A stretch of 64,000 nucleotides of DNA from Ottelia alismoides (taxonomy: Eukaryota > Streptophyta > Magnoliopsida > Alismatales > Hydrocharitaceae). The stretch covers positions 62,001 to 126,000 of the forward strand of contig JAZKJV010011616.1 in the NCBI GenBank assembly GCA_037367405.1, given 5' to 3'. Below, one piece after another: positions 1-12,610 of the stretch. Made by a program: the position numbers and the translations under genes. Below the pieces are notes generated by a model that saw only the letters and a list, made by a program, of their open reading frames with translations, did not search any database and had not been told where the DNA came from. The first letter of the stretch is position 1. Each line of letters begins with the position of its first letter.

Positions 1-3000
1 ACCCCGGTTGTATAATTTACCTATATAAATTATTCATTTTATTTATCCTTTATTATTTTTATAATTTTATATTTTTATAACTTTGTAAATATTATTTATA
101 ATCTATGTACATTGTAAAACTAAAATAAAACCACAAAGAAAATATGAAAATAAAATAATATACTAAAATAAATAGATGAAATACCTATATTTATACCTAT
201 CTATTCAATACCTCTATTTATTTAAGTGCATATAATACAACATAAAAATATAATAAAAATATATTTATGTATATAAAAGTAAGTTGTAAATGTATAAAAC
301 AAGAAAATAAAATAAAAAATCAAAGGTACGAAATATAAATAAAACACATAAATATATGTAAATAAACATATAAATAAAACCCTAAAAATTAACTTGTAAT
401 AAAACACCTCAAAAAATAAATAATAATAATAACTGTAGAAAATAAGAAAAAACTTTTTTATAACATAAAATTAATAAGATCATTAACTATTTATTAATCA
501 ATTTCTAAATAATTTCAGGCTGGGTTTTTTTCGTTTGGTCCACGTGGACCAACCAGAGCGCGTCAAGGGTTGACCTCGGTCAACTCCTTTGTCATGCAGC
601 GACACCTGACACATATGTTTGATCCTTTCTTCCACAATTTTGCGACTCAGCCCTTTCACCCATTTGTCGTGATTCCTCAATGACTTTTGTTCCTCGATCA
701 CTGGACTTACACACCAGACCATTGTCTCGATCCGTGGATCACTGCGTTCGACCGTTTCTCCTCGTTTTTCCTCATGCTCCATCCATCTGTACATAAGCCA
801 CCCTTTGATCTTCATCCATTTTTGAATCACCTTTGGCCCATTCTAACTCCCTCTCTTGTGCGCTCTAGATCAAGATTGGTGTTAGGGATCTCTCCAGCCC
901 TTCAACAGCGAAGTAGGTCATGGTCTGAGGTGCATTCCACATCTCTGGCGAGCATCTCCGTCATGAGGTCTATCCAGCGACCTAGTCCCGCTTCAGGTCT
1001 ATCTTTTCCCTATTTTTAGATTATTTTTATTCCTAGGTTTTAATTCGTGAATTTGTTTTATAATTTAATACCACGAATTAGTGTACAAAATCTTATTCGT
1101 AGTTCGCCGGAGCGTCGCTCTGATGAACCATCCACAATGATTCCCTTATTTTCTGACTTCCAATCACCTCACTCTAGCTTCCCTTTCTATTCATCTACGC
1201 AACCATACATTCCATTAAACCTACTCCTTCTTGGAGTAGGATCTAGGACCTCTACCACTTCACTCCGCTGGAGATCCATTGCTCCGTCCCACCACGTGTC
1301 CATTTCTCTTCTAATAAGGTGGAGGCACTTTGCCCTCGTTTCCTTTATCTTCATATGTAGGCTTGGAGATCAAAGAACGAGCTGGAGACTATTTTGATCC
1401 TCGTTAGAGGTACATGGAGGGTCTGAGCTTCCTCGACCTCACGGGCAAGCTCCAGTGACCATTAGACCTTTTTGCGCCTTCCAGCCGCTAGTGAACATAC
1501 CCAGGAAGCTTTTTGGACCCTTTGCAGCACCAGTGGAGGTCGGAGGCTCTATTTGTATCTGATTGAAGCTCGATGGAACAGAAGATCTTCCTTGTTCCTC
1601 TAAGCTACTTTATCATTGTTTGCACCAAACTAAATTTTCGTCGTCCAATGCGCTTCATTGCACCCCTCAGATAAGTCATTGGGATGTAATCCTAGCCATT
1701 CTTCCTCGAAGCATCATCGTCACACCAAGAGAAGACACGTGTTTAAATGGATTCCATCTAGCCATTCGTTCTGGACACAATTGGGCGTATTTTGCCTAAT
1801 TAGCCCCCTAGTTTTTGTACTTTATTATATATCATAAAAACTTTCTTCTACCATTTATATATTTTGGAAAAATTGCTAGTCATACCTTGTGCATGATAAT
1901 ATTACATTTTAACCCGTGCCAGCGAGGCCCTTGTGTCCATAGATGTGAGCTTGGATATTTTGCAATTAGGCCCTAATAAGTTTTGTATTTTGTATTAAGT
2001 TAAAAAACATTCATTTGCAGTTATATAGTTTTGGTCATTTTACAGAAAGGCCCTCAAGCTTTTTTTTAATAGCATATATTCCCATGCCAGTTCATTTATT
2101 TTTGTTTGACTATTCTATTCATTATATATAGCATTTGTGCAATAAAAAATCTCAAAAAAAATAGGATTAGGTTCATGTTGTAGTGTACTTCTACTCTTTG
2201 TTTTTGCATTTGATTTTAGGTATGTTTCATATTTTATAAAAATAAAAAAGAGCAGAAATATTCCTTGTTTGCATTATAAAATACCAAAAAATATAAAAAA
2301 ATTTTGAAAAATTCTGAAAAAATATATTTTGCTTCTTTAAGTATTTTATGACTGTAGACCAAAATTCAAAAAATAAAAAAGAAAAGCCTTATTAAACAAA
2401 AAACCCAAAATCCTTTATAAAAATTTAAAAAAAATCAAAAAATCCAAAGTATTTTTTGATGTTTTATAATTTTATGTAAATTATTATTTACTTATTAAAA
2501 CTAATCTGGGAAAATTTCGATATATTTGTTATTTCTAATTTCCAATTCAATTCGGCCTATTTATTTAATCCATGATTGGCATATTTTTTCTTTACTAATC
2601 CATAAAAATTAGCTATTTTTAAAAAAAATGACAAAAATATTAAAAATTTATTTAAAACCCAAAAATATTAATTTTTTCACTTTTACTTATTTTTATTTAA
2701 AATAATATCCATATTACTATATATTATATATAGCCTTATATATTCTATATTATATATTTAAAAAAGAAAAGAAATCAAAAAATTCAAAAATATAAAAATA
2801 ATATATAAATTTAAAACAATTAAAAATTAAAAAAATAAAATATTAAAAATTAAAAACCCACAAAAACACATAGAATGCATGAAGCACACTGGACTTACAC
2901 ACCAGTCTCTCATTCACCCCCCTGTGTTTGACCTCTATAGTACTTACACCTATACAAACACATTTTAGAGTTTTAATAAATTTTAACTCCACATATTTTG

Positions 3001-3125
3001 CTTTTCATTTCTTAATACTAATTGTGGGTTAATTGTTGATTTTGATGAGTTTCGTGAGTGGTCACTTCGACAACTATTGATCGACCTTGTGGAATGACAA
3101 GACCCTCACGAAATTAATCTTATCA
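1..3125 (+). repeat. RE-A 5' LTR (partial)
   Basis: It aligns by eye with the 3' LTR from about position 9497 onward, so roughly the first 600 bases of the LTR are missing to the left. Layout: AT-rich block (1-520), GC-richer promoter-like block with G-box and paired W-boxes (530-1800), second AT-rich block (1800-2870), and a conserved terminal part ending TATCA directly before the primer-binding site. Short reading frames inside it (for example 687-1397) recur in diverged form in the other copy and are not considered genes. Confidence 0.85.
535..584 (+). promoter_or_regulatory. G-box palindrome plus inverted W-box pair in RE-A LTR
   Basis: Bases 535-552 form the perfect palindrome TTGGTCCACGTGGACCAA, centred on a CACGTG G-box. 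Bases 569-584 read GTTGACCTCGGTCAAC, two W-box cores (TTGACC) facing each other. G-boxes bind bZIP/bHLH factors and W-boxes bind WRKY factors in plants. A role in element transcription is inferred from the position upstream of a pyrimidine-rich block. The RE-A 3' LTR keeps the W-box pair at 10047-10064 but has lost the CACGTG core. Confidence 0.5.
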
Positions 3126-3127
3126 AA

Positions 3128-3145
3128 TGGCGCTATTGCCCAGGA
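3128..3145 (+). other. RE-A primer-binding site (tRNA-Asp type)
   Basis: Two bases after the LTR end (TATCA) the sequence matches, with a few mismatches, TGGCGCCGTTGCCGGGGA, the complement of the plant tRNA-Asp 3' end. RE-D has a better preserved copy at the same spacing. The site would prime minus-strand cDNA synthesis. Confidence 0.85.
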
Positions 3146-4394
3146 GAAACATTGTGTAGATTGGTTTTTACCCGTGTTTTCTTGCTTGTCTTTATTTTCT
3201 CCTTTTTTCCTATTATATTTGATAATGTTTGTTGAAATTTCTAACCACTCTCTTTATTGACTTTGGGGTGAGGGACCACAGATGAGGAGTCATCTTTCTG
3301 ACCTAGCTGGTAGGAGAGAGCAGCAAGAGGCTGATTGGAGGAAATTTTAGGAGATAGCATCACCTTGCTTATTTACTTATATATTTTGTACCTCTAGTGA
3401 GAGAGATACTATTTATTTGTAATATTTAGGACTCTCAGGACTCTGCCCATACTTCACGAAGTCTAGTGTCCGAGGGATTGTTACTTTTGGGGCCTCGTCA
3501 GTTTTGTCGCATTTTGCATCACTTTTATTTTTCTTTGTTTCTGATTTTATTTTTCTTTATTTTGTGAAATAGAGCCCAAGCATTAGGATTGTTTGACGAT
3601 AGATTAAGGCCAAACACCTAATTACCATTACATGCACCTATAGTCTCGTTTGGACATTGTCAAAATTTAAATTTCTCTTCACATAGTCTCAGAACTACGT
3701 GTCGTGAGAGCCCTCGATACAACGCTTGCAGGACCAAGTATGGTTGGAACTGAGGAGGCTCCAAGACCGGACCCTTTAGTTCCTCTCTAAGTGTTTAGCA
3801 TATTGCTCCTCGCAATAATTGTATATTCTCATCTAGGGTGATTTCATCAATTTTGCACTTGCAAATAGATAGCTTTCAATTCTGCTTAGCATTCTTGCAT
3901 GAAGAGAGTTGCAGGCAACGTAATCATTTCTACTTAGCATGCATCACTTAGTTTCTAAAAAGAATTGACTCCTCATTAGGCTCGTGCATTACTGTTAAAA
4001 TACAAAAAAGTGATAATCAATAAAATTAGGACTACTAATATTACTCAACCCTAAAAATCAAAAAGAAAAATACTTTTCTTAGGGAGAGTATCCCCCTCAT
4101 TATATTTGTTTTCATCTGCTCACGTACACACTAAGACTAGTACCCCAATCCCTATCCTCCTAAGTGTTTGTACAATTTTGTATTCACATCTAACTCTCAA
4201 ATCGAAAAGATAAAAAGATCGAGCTTTCACGATCTTCACTGAGTTGATTAGGTGAATTGAGGGGGTTTTTTTGTGTTTGTTTGTTTGTGATTGTTTGTGT
4301 GCATCCTCGATCATCTTTATGCATTTGTGCTTTGTTCTCACATCTCTTGACTTGACCATCGTGCTCTCTCGATCAATTTCCTTTTGTTTTGGAA
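3146..4394 (+). other. RE-A untranslated leader
   Basis: About 1.25 kb between the primer site and the first ATG has no convincing reading frame. It parallels the RE-D leader (31766-33111), including a block around 3595-3660 matching the RE-D region that forms a 12-bp stem. Here the pairing is largely decayed. Confidence 0.6.
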
Positions 4395-6244
4395 ATGACC
4401 GACTGGAGTGAATTTTATTCAGACTTTGCGGGTCCCTCGTACCCTCCAGTCGGTCCACCTCTATTTTTCCAAGAGGACTTTGCTCCATATTTTTGTACAT
4501 ATTCGCCTCATCCACAGTTTCAGGACTCGTACTTTACCCACCACCACCACTCTCACACTACCCACCATCTTGCCCCCCCCCCCCCAAGACTGATTTGTTG
4601 GAGTCACCTCTCATGGAGTCCACCTTTGAGCACTTGACCCATAAGATGGAGCATATGAGACAGAGGATTGATGACCTCAGTAGTATAAATAAGAGTCACA
4701 ATACTGCTTCACTATTTGATGATATGGGTTCATTCATGGATTCTTATGAGAGCTTGCCATCACGACAAATACAAAAAAATAACTAAATTTAAAAATACAA
4801 AATTATTTTGGGAGACACCTTGTTGATTCCGACTGTGTGGAGATGGCCTACCTGTCATATTCTTTGACCACACATGCACTCACCCCATGTCCCACCTTGA
4901 CCCCAAGGATGACACTGTACAGACTGCTCTTCACCGTCCCTATGTAGATGATGATTCCAAGCTTCTCCCTAGTATGGAGGAGGTGAAAAAATTTTTAAAA
5001 ATGTCGATTGAACCTGAAGTGGTGGCTGTTATTTATGAGATCATTAATGCCCCACTTTACCATGCCATGACCCGACTATCTGCTCCTAAACCCAAGAAGA
5101 GAAAGCAAAGGAGAAAATCTGAGCGTCATATCTTGACCATGGCCACTGCCCACACCATCATTCACTGTCCGTATTCTAAGAAAGGGAACACTACTACACC
5201 ATTCGTCAGATGCACTATTTCTGACTATTCATGTGATCACAATGTCCTTGATGGCGGTGCATCAATTAGCATAGTACCCTTCTCATTGGTAAAGTCTCTT
5301 CACTTCGAGCCTCTCAAGAAACTAGGATGATCATTTAATTTGTGATGGATCAATAAAGGGCCAAAGGGTATTCTAGAGAACATTGTCATTTGGATTCAAA
5401 GCATGAGCTACGTTGTTGACTTTTTCATATTACCCATGGAGACCCCTACTGTTGAGGAGCACTCTCCAATCATCATGAGATGACACTTTCTTGCCTCTGG
5501 GAGAGCCATTATTGATTACGGATTAGGAGAGATTAGCTTTCGTCCTGATGACGGGAGTGTTGTGGCCATCACTACACCTACTACCGACCAAAGACACACA
5601 TATGATGTGACTACACTTGTATTAGACGATATGAGGCCTATGACCTATCTGATGTTATCAGAGAGGTTTTCTTTATGGCTAATGATGAGACCCGAGAATT
5701 CGTCCGTAGGGAGGAAGACCTGAAAAGCATAAACCTTAGAGATTCCTCTACCTATGACTGACGTTGTGTTGATAACATTCGCGGGATTTACACGAATGAT
5801 ACCTTAAAGCGGAGGGTAGACATTGTAGAGACTGATGAAGTCGAATTTGATCTGACTGCTTTTATAAATAAATCTAGGCCTTTTGATGAGGATTATGATC
5901 AACATGAGATCTCAGAGGATAAACAGGACCATACTACTCTCATAGATGAGTTGGTCCCTTTTTATTTTGACTTAGGAGAGACTTGCAAGGCTGGACGTGA
6001 CTTGACTACTTCCATTGATGTGTTCGAGTCTTTTCACTTTGATATCTACGAGACACTTAAGGTCGTATCTAGCCACACTTCTTCCACTGACCCGTCCACG
6101 CCTTCTCACCTAAGGACAACTAAGGATACCTTCCAGGTCGATCTTGATCGGATTGTGTCTATTGAGGACCCTGATATCGACCATCACCTTATCAGATCTA
6201 TTCCTTAGTGGTCCCACAAGAAGGTATGCTTTCTACCTTCTTGA
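4395..6244 (+). pseudogene. RE-A protease-containing polyprotein (broken)
   Basis: It starts at ATG 4395 (MTDWSEFYSDF), matching the RE-D start MADWSIFCPDF. An aromatic/His/Pro-rich N-terminus runs into a C homopolymer near 4572-4585, where the frame shifts. A helical segment follows (MEHMRQRIDDLSSINKS, about 4650-4700). Then come a basic KKRKQRRKSERHILTMATA segment (5093-5150) and a retropepsin-like core with LDGGAS (Asp codon at 5250). The frame breaks near 5330 and several times after. The acidic tail has two repeats about 24 codons apart (DELVPF at 5945, DVFESF at 6017) and ends HKKVCFLPS at 6244. No zinc knuckle, RT or integrase is seen. The protein cannot be made intact. Its function is unknown apart from the protease-like domain. 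Confidence 0.7.
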
Positions 6245-6337
6245 TCCTCTGTGTATCCATTTCATTGAACATTCGCTTTCATTTTTTTCTTTCTATCCAT
6301 CGTTTCGCTCATCCACCCCATATCTATGTGTTGCCTT

Positions 6338-6916
6338 GCTTAGGACATACTTTGTCCTAAGTATGGTGGTTTGACGAGCCGGTTGTTCTTTCATCTTTAT
6401 TTTTCATCACTCCTTTTGTTGCATGTACTTAGATCTCTTTTACACTAAGTTTGGGGGTGATCCCTACATTGTCTTCGATCCTTTCTTCTATCTTCATCTA
6501 TCTTTTCTTCTTTTCATTTTCATTTTTTCTTTTCCTGGCACCCCTTTTTGTCAGTAATCTATACTTAGGACGTACTTTTTCCTAAGTATAGGGGGTGTGC
6601 ACCCCCAGTTTTTCAATCTTTAATCCCCTCCACTAGCTCCCCTTTTTGTCTATACTTAGGGATATCTCACCCTAAGTATGGGGGGAGACATATCAAGTTA
6701 TGATCTATTCATTCCCACCGTTGACCCTCCCTACCTTATGTACAGTCTGTTACATTTAGGATTATTTATTCCTAAGTACAGGGGGGATGGTTGACTTCTC
6801 ATTCGTTCATTTCTTCATTCATTTATTCTTTAGGATTTTCTATACTCTGTACGAGTTATGTCTTCTCTTTTCTCTCTAATCTATGAGGACATAGCTCAAG
6901 CTATGTATAGGGGTAG
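6338..6916 (+). repeat. RE-A hairpin/G-run array (six modules)
   Basis: Modules lie at about 6338-6371, 6425-6458, 6559-6598, 6650-6690, 6750-6790 and 6881-6916. A typical unit is CTATACTTAGG, a short spacer, then CCTAAGTATAGGGGG: a stem-loop followed by a purine run like the true polypurine tract. The flanking sequence between modules differs, so this is not a simple tandem repeat. Confidence 0.75.
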
Positions 6917-8891
6917 TATATACTATATATATACTTTAGCCATAACTCATACTTTCATATTTTCAATAATTATGGCTAAAATACTGTATAAAATATTATA
7001 TATACTATAAAATTCATTAAATTAAACTAATAAAGCGATGCATATTATTCATCAAATTCTTTTTGCATATACTGATTAAAAAATCAAGTAAAAATATTTT
7101 TTTGCAAAAATTTTGAAAATTGGTTTGAAAATATTTTTGAAAAATCTTTTTGAATACTATTTCAAAAATGTTTTATTAAATATTTTCAATCTATGTAAAA
7201 AGTTCTTTTCTTTGTGCGAAATAAAATCTTTTAAAAACAGATTTGCATATGGTTTTGAAAATAGTTGCAACAATATTTTGAAAAATCTATATATAATGTT
7301 TTAAAAATCTTTGCAAAATGATTTCAAGTGTTTGTAAATGTTTGTAATAATTAGTTGTAAAATTTACTTGAAGCTATAGTTTTCGAATTTCTTTGTAAAA
7401 TATTTTTTAAATAAATTTGAAGATTTACATTACACAAAAATTCTTTATTAATTGTATATATAATCACATATCCCTTGTAAGTTCTTAAAAACCCAAACTT
7501 TCGTAAATATAAAAGATACATCCCTGTATAAATATTTGTACCTATCTTTTATTCCAAAAATATTTTGGTTTGTAAAGGCCCAAAAAAATTTTCAAAACCA
7601 AAAATACCAAAAACCTTTGCAAAAATATTTTTGAAAAAATCCATAAAATTTTGTAGAACAAAAATCCAAAAAGAGTCCAAAATTTGATAATTGCATCACA
7701 AAAATATTTTCATCGCATTTGTGCATATCAGTTGCAAGGTAGTTGTATTTTTTGGTTTGATAATTGAATAAGTCTAAATGAAATTCGAAGATTGGAGATT
7801 TGTTGGATCTTAAATCTACATAATAATAGGAACATTATAGGAACTGGAATTGAGGTACTTCTGGTCTAGTTGACTTAATTCTTTGAGAATAGTGAGACTT
7901 GGTTCAATGTATTCTTGACAGCCAAAGTAGAGTATTTTGGATCACACACACGACTCTTATTGATAATGACCTAACTTGGACATGCACCTTTCACTTGGCT
8001 CAACTTAGTTGGAGTGGTGTGGGGATTGGATATACCGATTTGAGACACACACAAGTTAAAACATCCATCCTCGTCTAGGGAGGGAAGTGCACGCCAACCC
8101 GTCCAGTAGCAGAGATGTCTAAAACAGGAGAGTGTGGGTTGCAATAATGCTTCATAAGAGGGTTAGTCTATTAACTCAAGAGGAAAAACTCCATATGTAA
8201 ATGATGTTGTATAGAGCATTTCAAAGAAAAGAAGCAAAATCTCCAAAAAAAATGGACAGGACAAATAAAAAATGAAAGGCATGTCGGAGTGTATATATTT
8301 GTATAGTCAATAAGCAAGCTTGAGCTTTAAAGCCATACCTTGAGAGCATGTAGCTGGATGGCCTGACTAAACTGGTCATGCATCCTAGTATATGTAGCTA
8401 CACTGGATACTGTTCATTTTCTTCTCTATTTCCTCCTCTTGGGTTGGTTGTGACTTAAACTTAGAAGGGAATACCCTGCTACTGGAGGAAAGAGTTGCTA
8501 GATTCAGAATTCTTTTTCTTGTTGTACTGGAGAAGTCAGTCTCTTTGTCATTTCAGTTGAGTAGAGACACCATCACATACATCGTACAAGTGGGATTCAT
8601 AGTCATAAGGGTTTGCGTAAGAGTTGAAGTATTCAGACTTGGCTATTGAGGAGACCAGAGTAGAATTTTGGGATTCTTTAAGGATGTTGTATTTCAAATC
8701 CGGTTCCCAATAAGGTTCCAACAACACTAAAATTCCAAAGGTCCGACTTAAGCTCCAAACTTTGATTTTTGTGAAGACAAGTTTCAGAATTAAATTGAAT
8801 CCACTTTCTTTCTTTTTCATTTCTTTGTTTTATTTTATGCACTTATTGCATTAGTGTTTGCTTGGGACAAGAAAAGGAAAATATAGAATGG
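6917..8891 (+). other. RE-A 3' noncoding region and degraded polypurine tract
   Basis: The first part (6920-7700) is very AT-rich with degenerate TTTGAAAAT/TTTGCAAAA repeats. From about 7780 it matches a block shared with all other elements here (GATTGGAG, then TTATAGGAACTGGAATTGAGG and GACTTAATTCTTTGAG). It ends in an A/G-rich, degraded polypurine tract before the LTR at 8892. No sense-strand gene is seen. Confidence 0.65.
8548..8820 (-). CDS. RE-A antisense reading frame (hypothetical)
   Basis: A 90-codon ATG-started frame lies on the strand opposite the element. It includes the peptide SEYFNSYANPYDYES, whose coding DNA is recognisable in RE-B, RE-C, RE-D and RE-E. Compared with RE-B, RE-D and RE-E, RE-A seems to carry one extra A that switches the upstream part to another frame. 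Antisense frames are known in some plant Tat-lineage elements such as Grande. Whether this one is expressed is unknown, and it may only be conserved noncoding DNA. Confidence 0.25.
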   Translation of the reverse strand: MKKKESGFNLILKLVFTKIKVWSLSRTFGILVLLEPYWEPDLKYNILKESQNSTLVSSIAKSEYFNSYANPYDYESHLYDVCDGVSTQLK

Positions 8892-11800
8892 TGATGAATC
8901 TCCATTTTATCACCTTTTTTCTATAATTTTGGCCATAAAAATCATAGTTAATGCATGTATATAACATTATTTTGTTCAAATTAACATTCATTCTTTATTC
9001 CATTTTTATGAAAAATATTATTTGTAATGCTAAAATTATATAATAAAGTAAACAAAAGAAAAAGAATAAAATGCAAAAGGTATTTTATGACCATAAACCA
9101 CGAGACCTAGGCATCTTGATGACCGGATTGACAAGGAATAAAGTAGGGGGAGATAAGGGCCAATAACACATTAAAAATACCAGTCTTTAATTCATCAATA
9201 ATTCATTTTTGGTACTTATTTTATTTTTCATTATTTATTCATCGAATAAAGAAACTTTGTCCATTAAAGTTGTAGATAATAATATATAGAAAGATAAAAA
9301 ATTTGAGTTTTAAAAAATATACAATGTTCATTTATACTTTAAATAAATTGCCAAAATCCCAACTTCCTAGACACATATCTCCTAAACAAAAATTCTAATG
9401 TATCAAAATGACCTTTAATTGTTAAAACTTTTAATAAGCTTTTTAATGAAGTGATTTCATATTTTTTGGTTTTAAGATGTAAAAATTAGATTTTAGACCC
9501 TTATTGTACAATTTACCTATATAAGATATTCATTTCTCTTTTATTATTTTTATTATTTTATATTTTTATAATTTTTAAATATTATTTATAACATATGTAC
9601 ATAGTTAAACTAAAATAAAACCCAAAAATTATAAAAAAATAATATACTTGAATACATAGATGAAAGACATATATTTATACATATCTATTTAATACCTCTT
9701 TTTATTTAAATGTAAATATTACATTATAAAAATATAATAAAAATATATTTATGTATATAAAAAAAGTTGTAAATATATAAAATAAGAAAATAAAATAATA
9801 AAATCAAAATACAAAATAAAAACAAAATAGTTAAAACATAGGAAAATATACCTATAAATAAAATCCTAAAAATTAACTAGTAATAAAACACCTCGAAATA
9901 ATAATAATAACTACAAAAAACAAGAAATAATTTTTATTTTTTATTTAAATTTAAAAAAACATTTAGTTTTTATTACTCAATTTCTAAATAATTTGAAGCT
10001 GGATTTTTTCTGGTTGCTCCACATAGACCAACCATAGCGCGTAAAGAGTTGACCTCGATCAACTCCTCCGACATCCAGCTACGACTGACACACCTACGTT
10101 CGATCTGTTCTTACTTCATTTTTGTGGCTTGGCCCTTTCACCCATTCGCCTTGATTCCTCGATGACTTTTGTCCCTCGAACACTGGACTTACACGCTAGA
10201 TTATTACCTCGATCTGTAGAACAATACGTCGACCATTTTACCTCGTTCTTCCTCTCGCTCTAGCCATCTGTACATAAGCCAATCTCCAATCTTCATCCAT
10301 TTTTGAATCACCTTTGGCCCATTCTGACTCCCTCTCTTGTGCATTTTGGATCGAGATTGGTGACTGGGATCTCTCAAGCCCTTCAGCAGCGAAGTAGGAC
10401 GTGGTCTGAGGTGCATTCCACATCTCCGGTGAGCATCCCCTCTGTGAGGTCTATCTCACAGCCTACATCACTTGAGGTCTATCTTTTCCCTTCTTTTTAG
10501 ACTAGCGTTAATCCTAGGTTTTAATTCATGCATTTGTTTTATAATTTAATCTCTCGAATTAGTGTAAAACATCTTATTTGTAGTTCGCTGGAAAACTGCT
10601 CCGGCAAACCATCCATAATGATTCCCTTGTTATCAAACTGCCAATCACCTCACTCTCGCCTCCCCTTTGATTCTAATATGCAACCATCCATTCCATTCAA
10701 CCTACTCCTTCCTGGAGTAGGATCTCGAACCTCCACCTCTTCGCCCTGCCGGAGATCCGTTGCGCCGCCCCGCTATGCATCATTTCCTTCCTAATAAGGT
10801 ATAGGCACTTTGCCCTCGACCCCTTTATCTTCATATGCATTCTTGAAGATCAATGAACGGGCTGGAGGATATTTTGATCATGACCGGAGGTACTTGGAGC
10901 GTCTAAGCTTCCTCGACCGCGCGGGTGAGCTCCAGTGACCATCGGACTTTTTTGCACCTTCCAGACGCTACAGAAAGTACCCATGATGCTTTGTCGACCC
11001 TTTGAAGTTCTAGTGGAGGTCGGATGCTCGCTTTATATCCACTTGTTGCTCAGAGGAGTGAGACTTCTTCCATGTTCCTCCAAGCTACTTTATCGTTGTC
11101 CAATCTGCTGTTCACACCAAACTGTACAGCCATTGTCCAATGTGCTTCATCGTTTACCTTGTATCTACCGTTGGGATTTAATCCTAGAAATTCATCCTCG
11201 ATGCATCATCGTCACATAAGGAGATGACATGTGTTTAAGTGGCTTCCATCCAGTCATCCGTTCTCCATGCCTTTGCGATATTTTTCCTTATTAGCCACCT
11301 AGTTTTTGTACTTTATTATATAGCATATAAACTTTCCTCTGCCATTTATATATTTTGGAAAAATATTTCTAGTTAGACCATGTAAGTAATTAATATTACA
11401 TTTTGACCCATGTCAATGGGCTCATGTGTCCATACACGTGAGATTGGCTATTTTGTAGTCGGGCCATTACAAGTTTTGTATTTTGTATTGAGTCCAGAAA
11501 CATTCATTTGCAGTTATATAGTTTGGGTCATTTGCAGAAAGGCCCTCAAGCTCTATTATAATTACATATATGCCCCTACGAGTTCATTAATTTTTACGTG
11601 TCTATTCTATTTATTAAATATAGTAATTATGCTCTAAAAAATCTCAAAAAAATAGGATTATGTGCCTGCTGCAGTGTACGTCCACGATTTATTTTTGTAT
11701 TATTATTCTAAGCACTTTTAACATTTTACAAAAATCAAAAAGATCACAATCATTCCCTTTTTGCAGTATAAAATACCAAAAAATATAAAAAAACATTATG

Positions 11801-12610
11801 AAAATTTCCCAAAAAAATCCATATTAAAGTATTTTAAGCCTTTAGACCAAAATTCATTAAAAATAGAAGAAAAAATAAAAAATAAAAAAGCCCTAAAATC
11901 CTTTATAAAAATCTAAAAAATTCTCAAAAACTCTAAAATGTGATTTTATATTTTCTAATTTTCTCTATATTATTATTTATCTATTAAAATTAATTTGTAA
12001 AATTTTAGATATTATTTTCTATTTTTATTTCCATTTAAATTTAGAATATTTACTTATCCCTAATTTGAGAAATTTTTGACTTCTAAAAATCTGTAAAAAT
12101 GAGCAAAAATCCTTAATAATAAAAAATTATTTAAAACCAAAAATATTTAATACTGTAATTTTATTTATTCTTAGTTATATTTATATCCACTTTACTCCAT
12201 ATTTTATTTATAGGCTTATATATTCTATATTATATATTTATCAAAAGAAATTAAAATCTAAAAATATAAAAAGAAATTGCAAAATACAAAATTAAAAACT
12301 ATTAAATATCTTTAAAAAATCAAAAAATTCAAAATTTAAAACCCACAAAAATACATAGACAACAAGAAGCACACTTATTTGCATTTACTTGCATTATTCT
12401 CCCGTTCGATCCCTATGTTCGACCTCTATAGTACTTATACCTGCACACACATTATAGAGTTATAATAAATTTTAACTCCATATATTTTGCTTTTCATTTA
12501 ATTCTAATTGAGGTTAATTGTTGATTTTGATGAGTTTCCTGAGTGGTCTCTTTGACGACCTTTGATCTGCCTTGTGGATTGACAAGACCCTCGCAAAATT
12601 CATCTTATTA
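8892..12610 (+). repeat. RE-A 3' LTR
   Basis: It begins TGATGAATC just after the degraded polypurine tract and ends TTATTA, where the 5' copy has TTATCA. Length is 3719 bases. It contains the block shared by LTRs of RE-A to RE-E (9080-9160), a W-box pair (10047-10064) and a GC-richer centre (10000-11280). Position 12611 starts RT sequence of RE-B without a break. Confidence 0.85.

Larger units (their letters stand above)
1..12610 (+). mobile_element. RE-A: non-autonomous LTR retrotransposon, 5' end cut by window
   Basis: Two related LTRs (1-3125 partial, 8892-12610 complete) flank an internal region of about 5.8 kb. It has a tRNA-Asp-type primer-binding site, one decayed polyprotein frame, a hairpin/G-run array and a degraded polypurine tract. 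No RT, RNase H or integrase is detectable, so by inference it moved with enzymes from a relative. The right end falls inside the RT domain of RE-B, so RE-A inserted into RE-B. The left end and the target duplication lie outside the window. By eye the two LTRs differ at many sites, more than those of RE-D, so this is an old insertion. Confidence 0.85.

Noticed and set aside
222..407. Hydrophobic Phe/Tyr-rich open frames in AT-rich LTR blocks
   Set aside because: They come from AT-rich low-complexity sequence and are not conserved as frames in the partner LTRs.
4570..4586. Poly-C run in RE-A as a regulatory element
   Set aside because: RE-D lacks it at the same protein position; it is better explained as homopolymer expansion that broke the frame.
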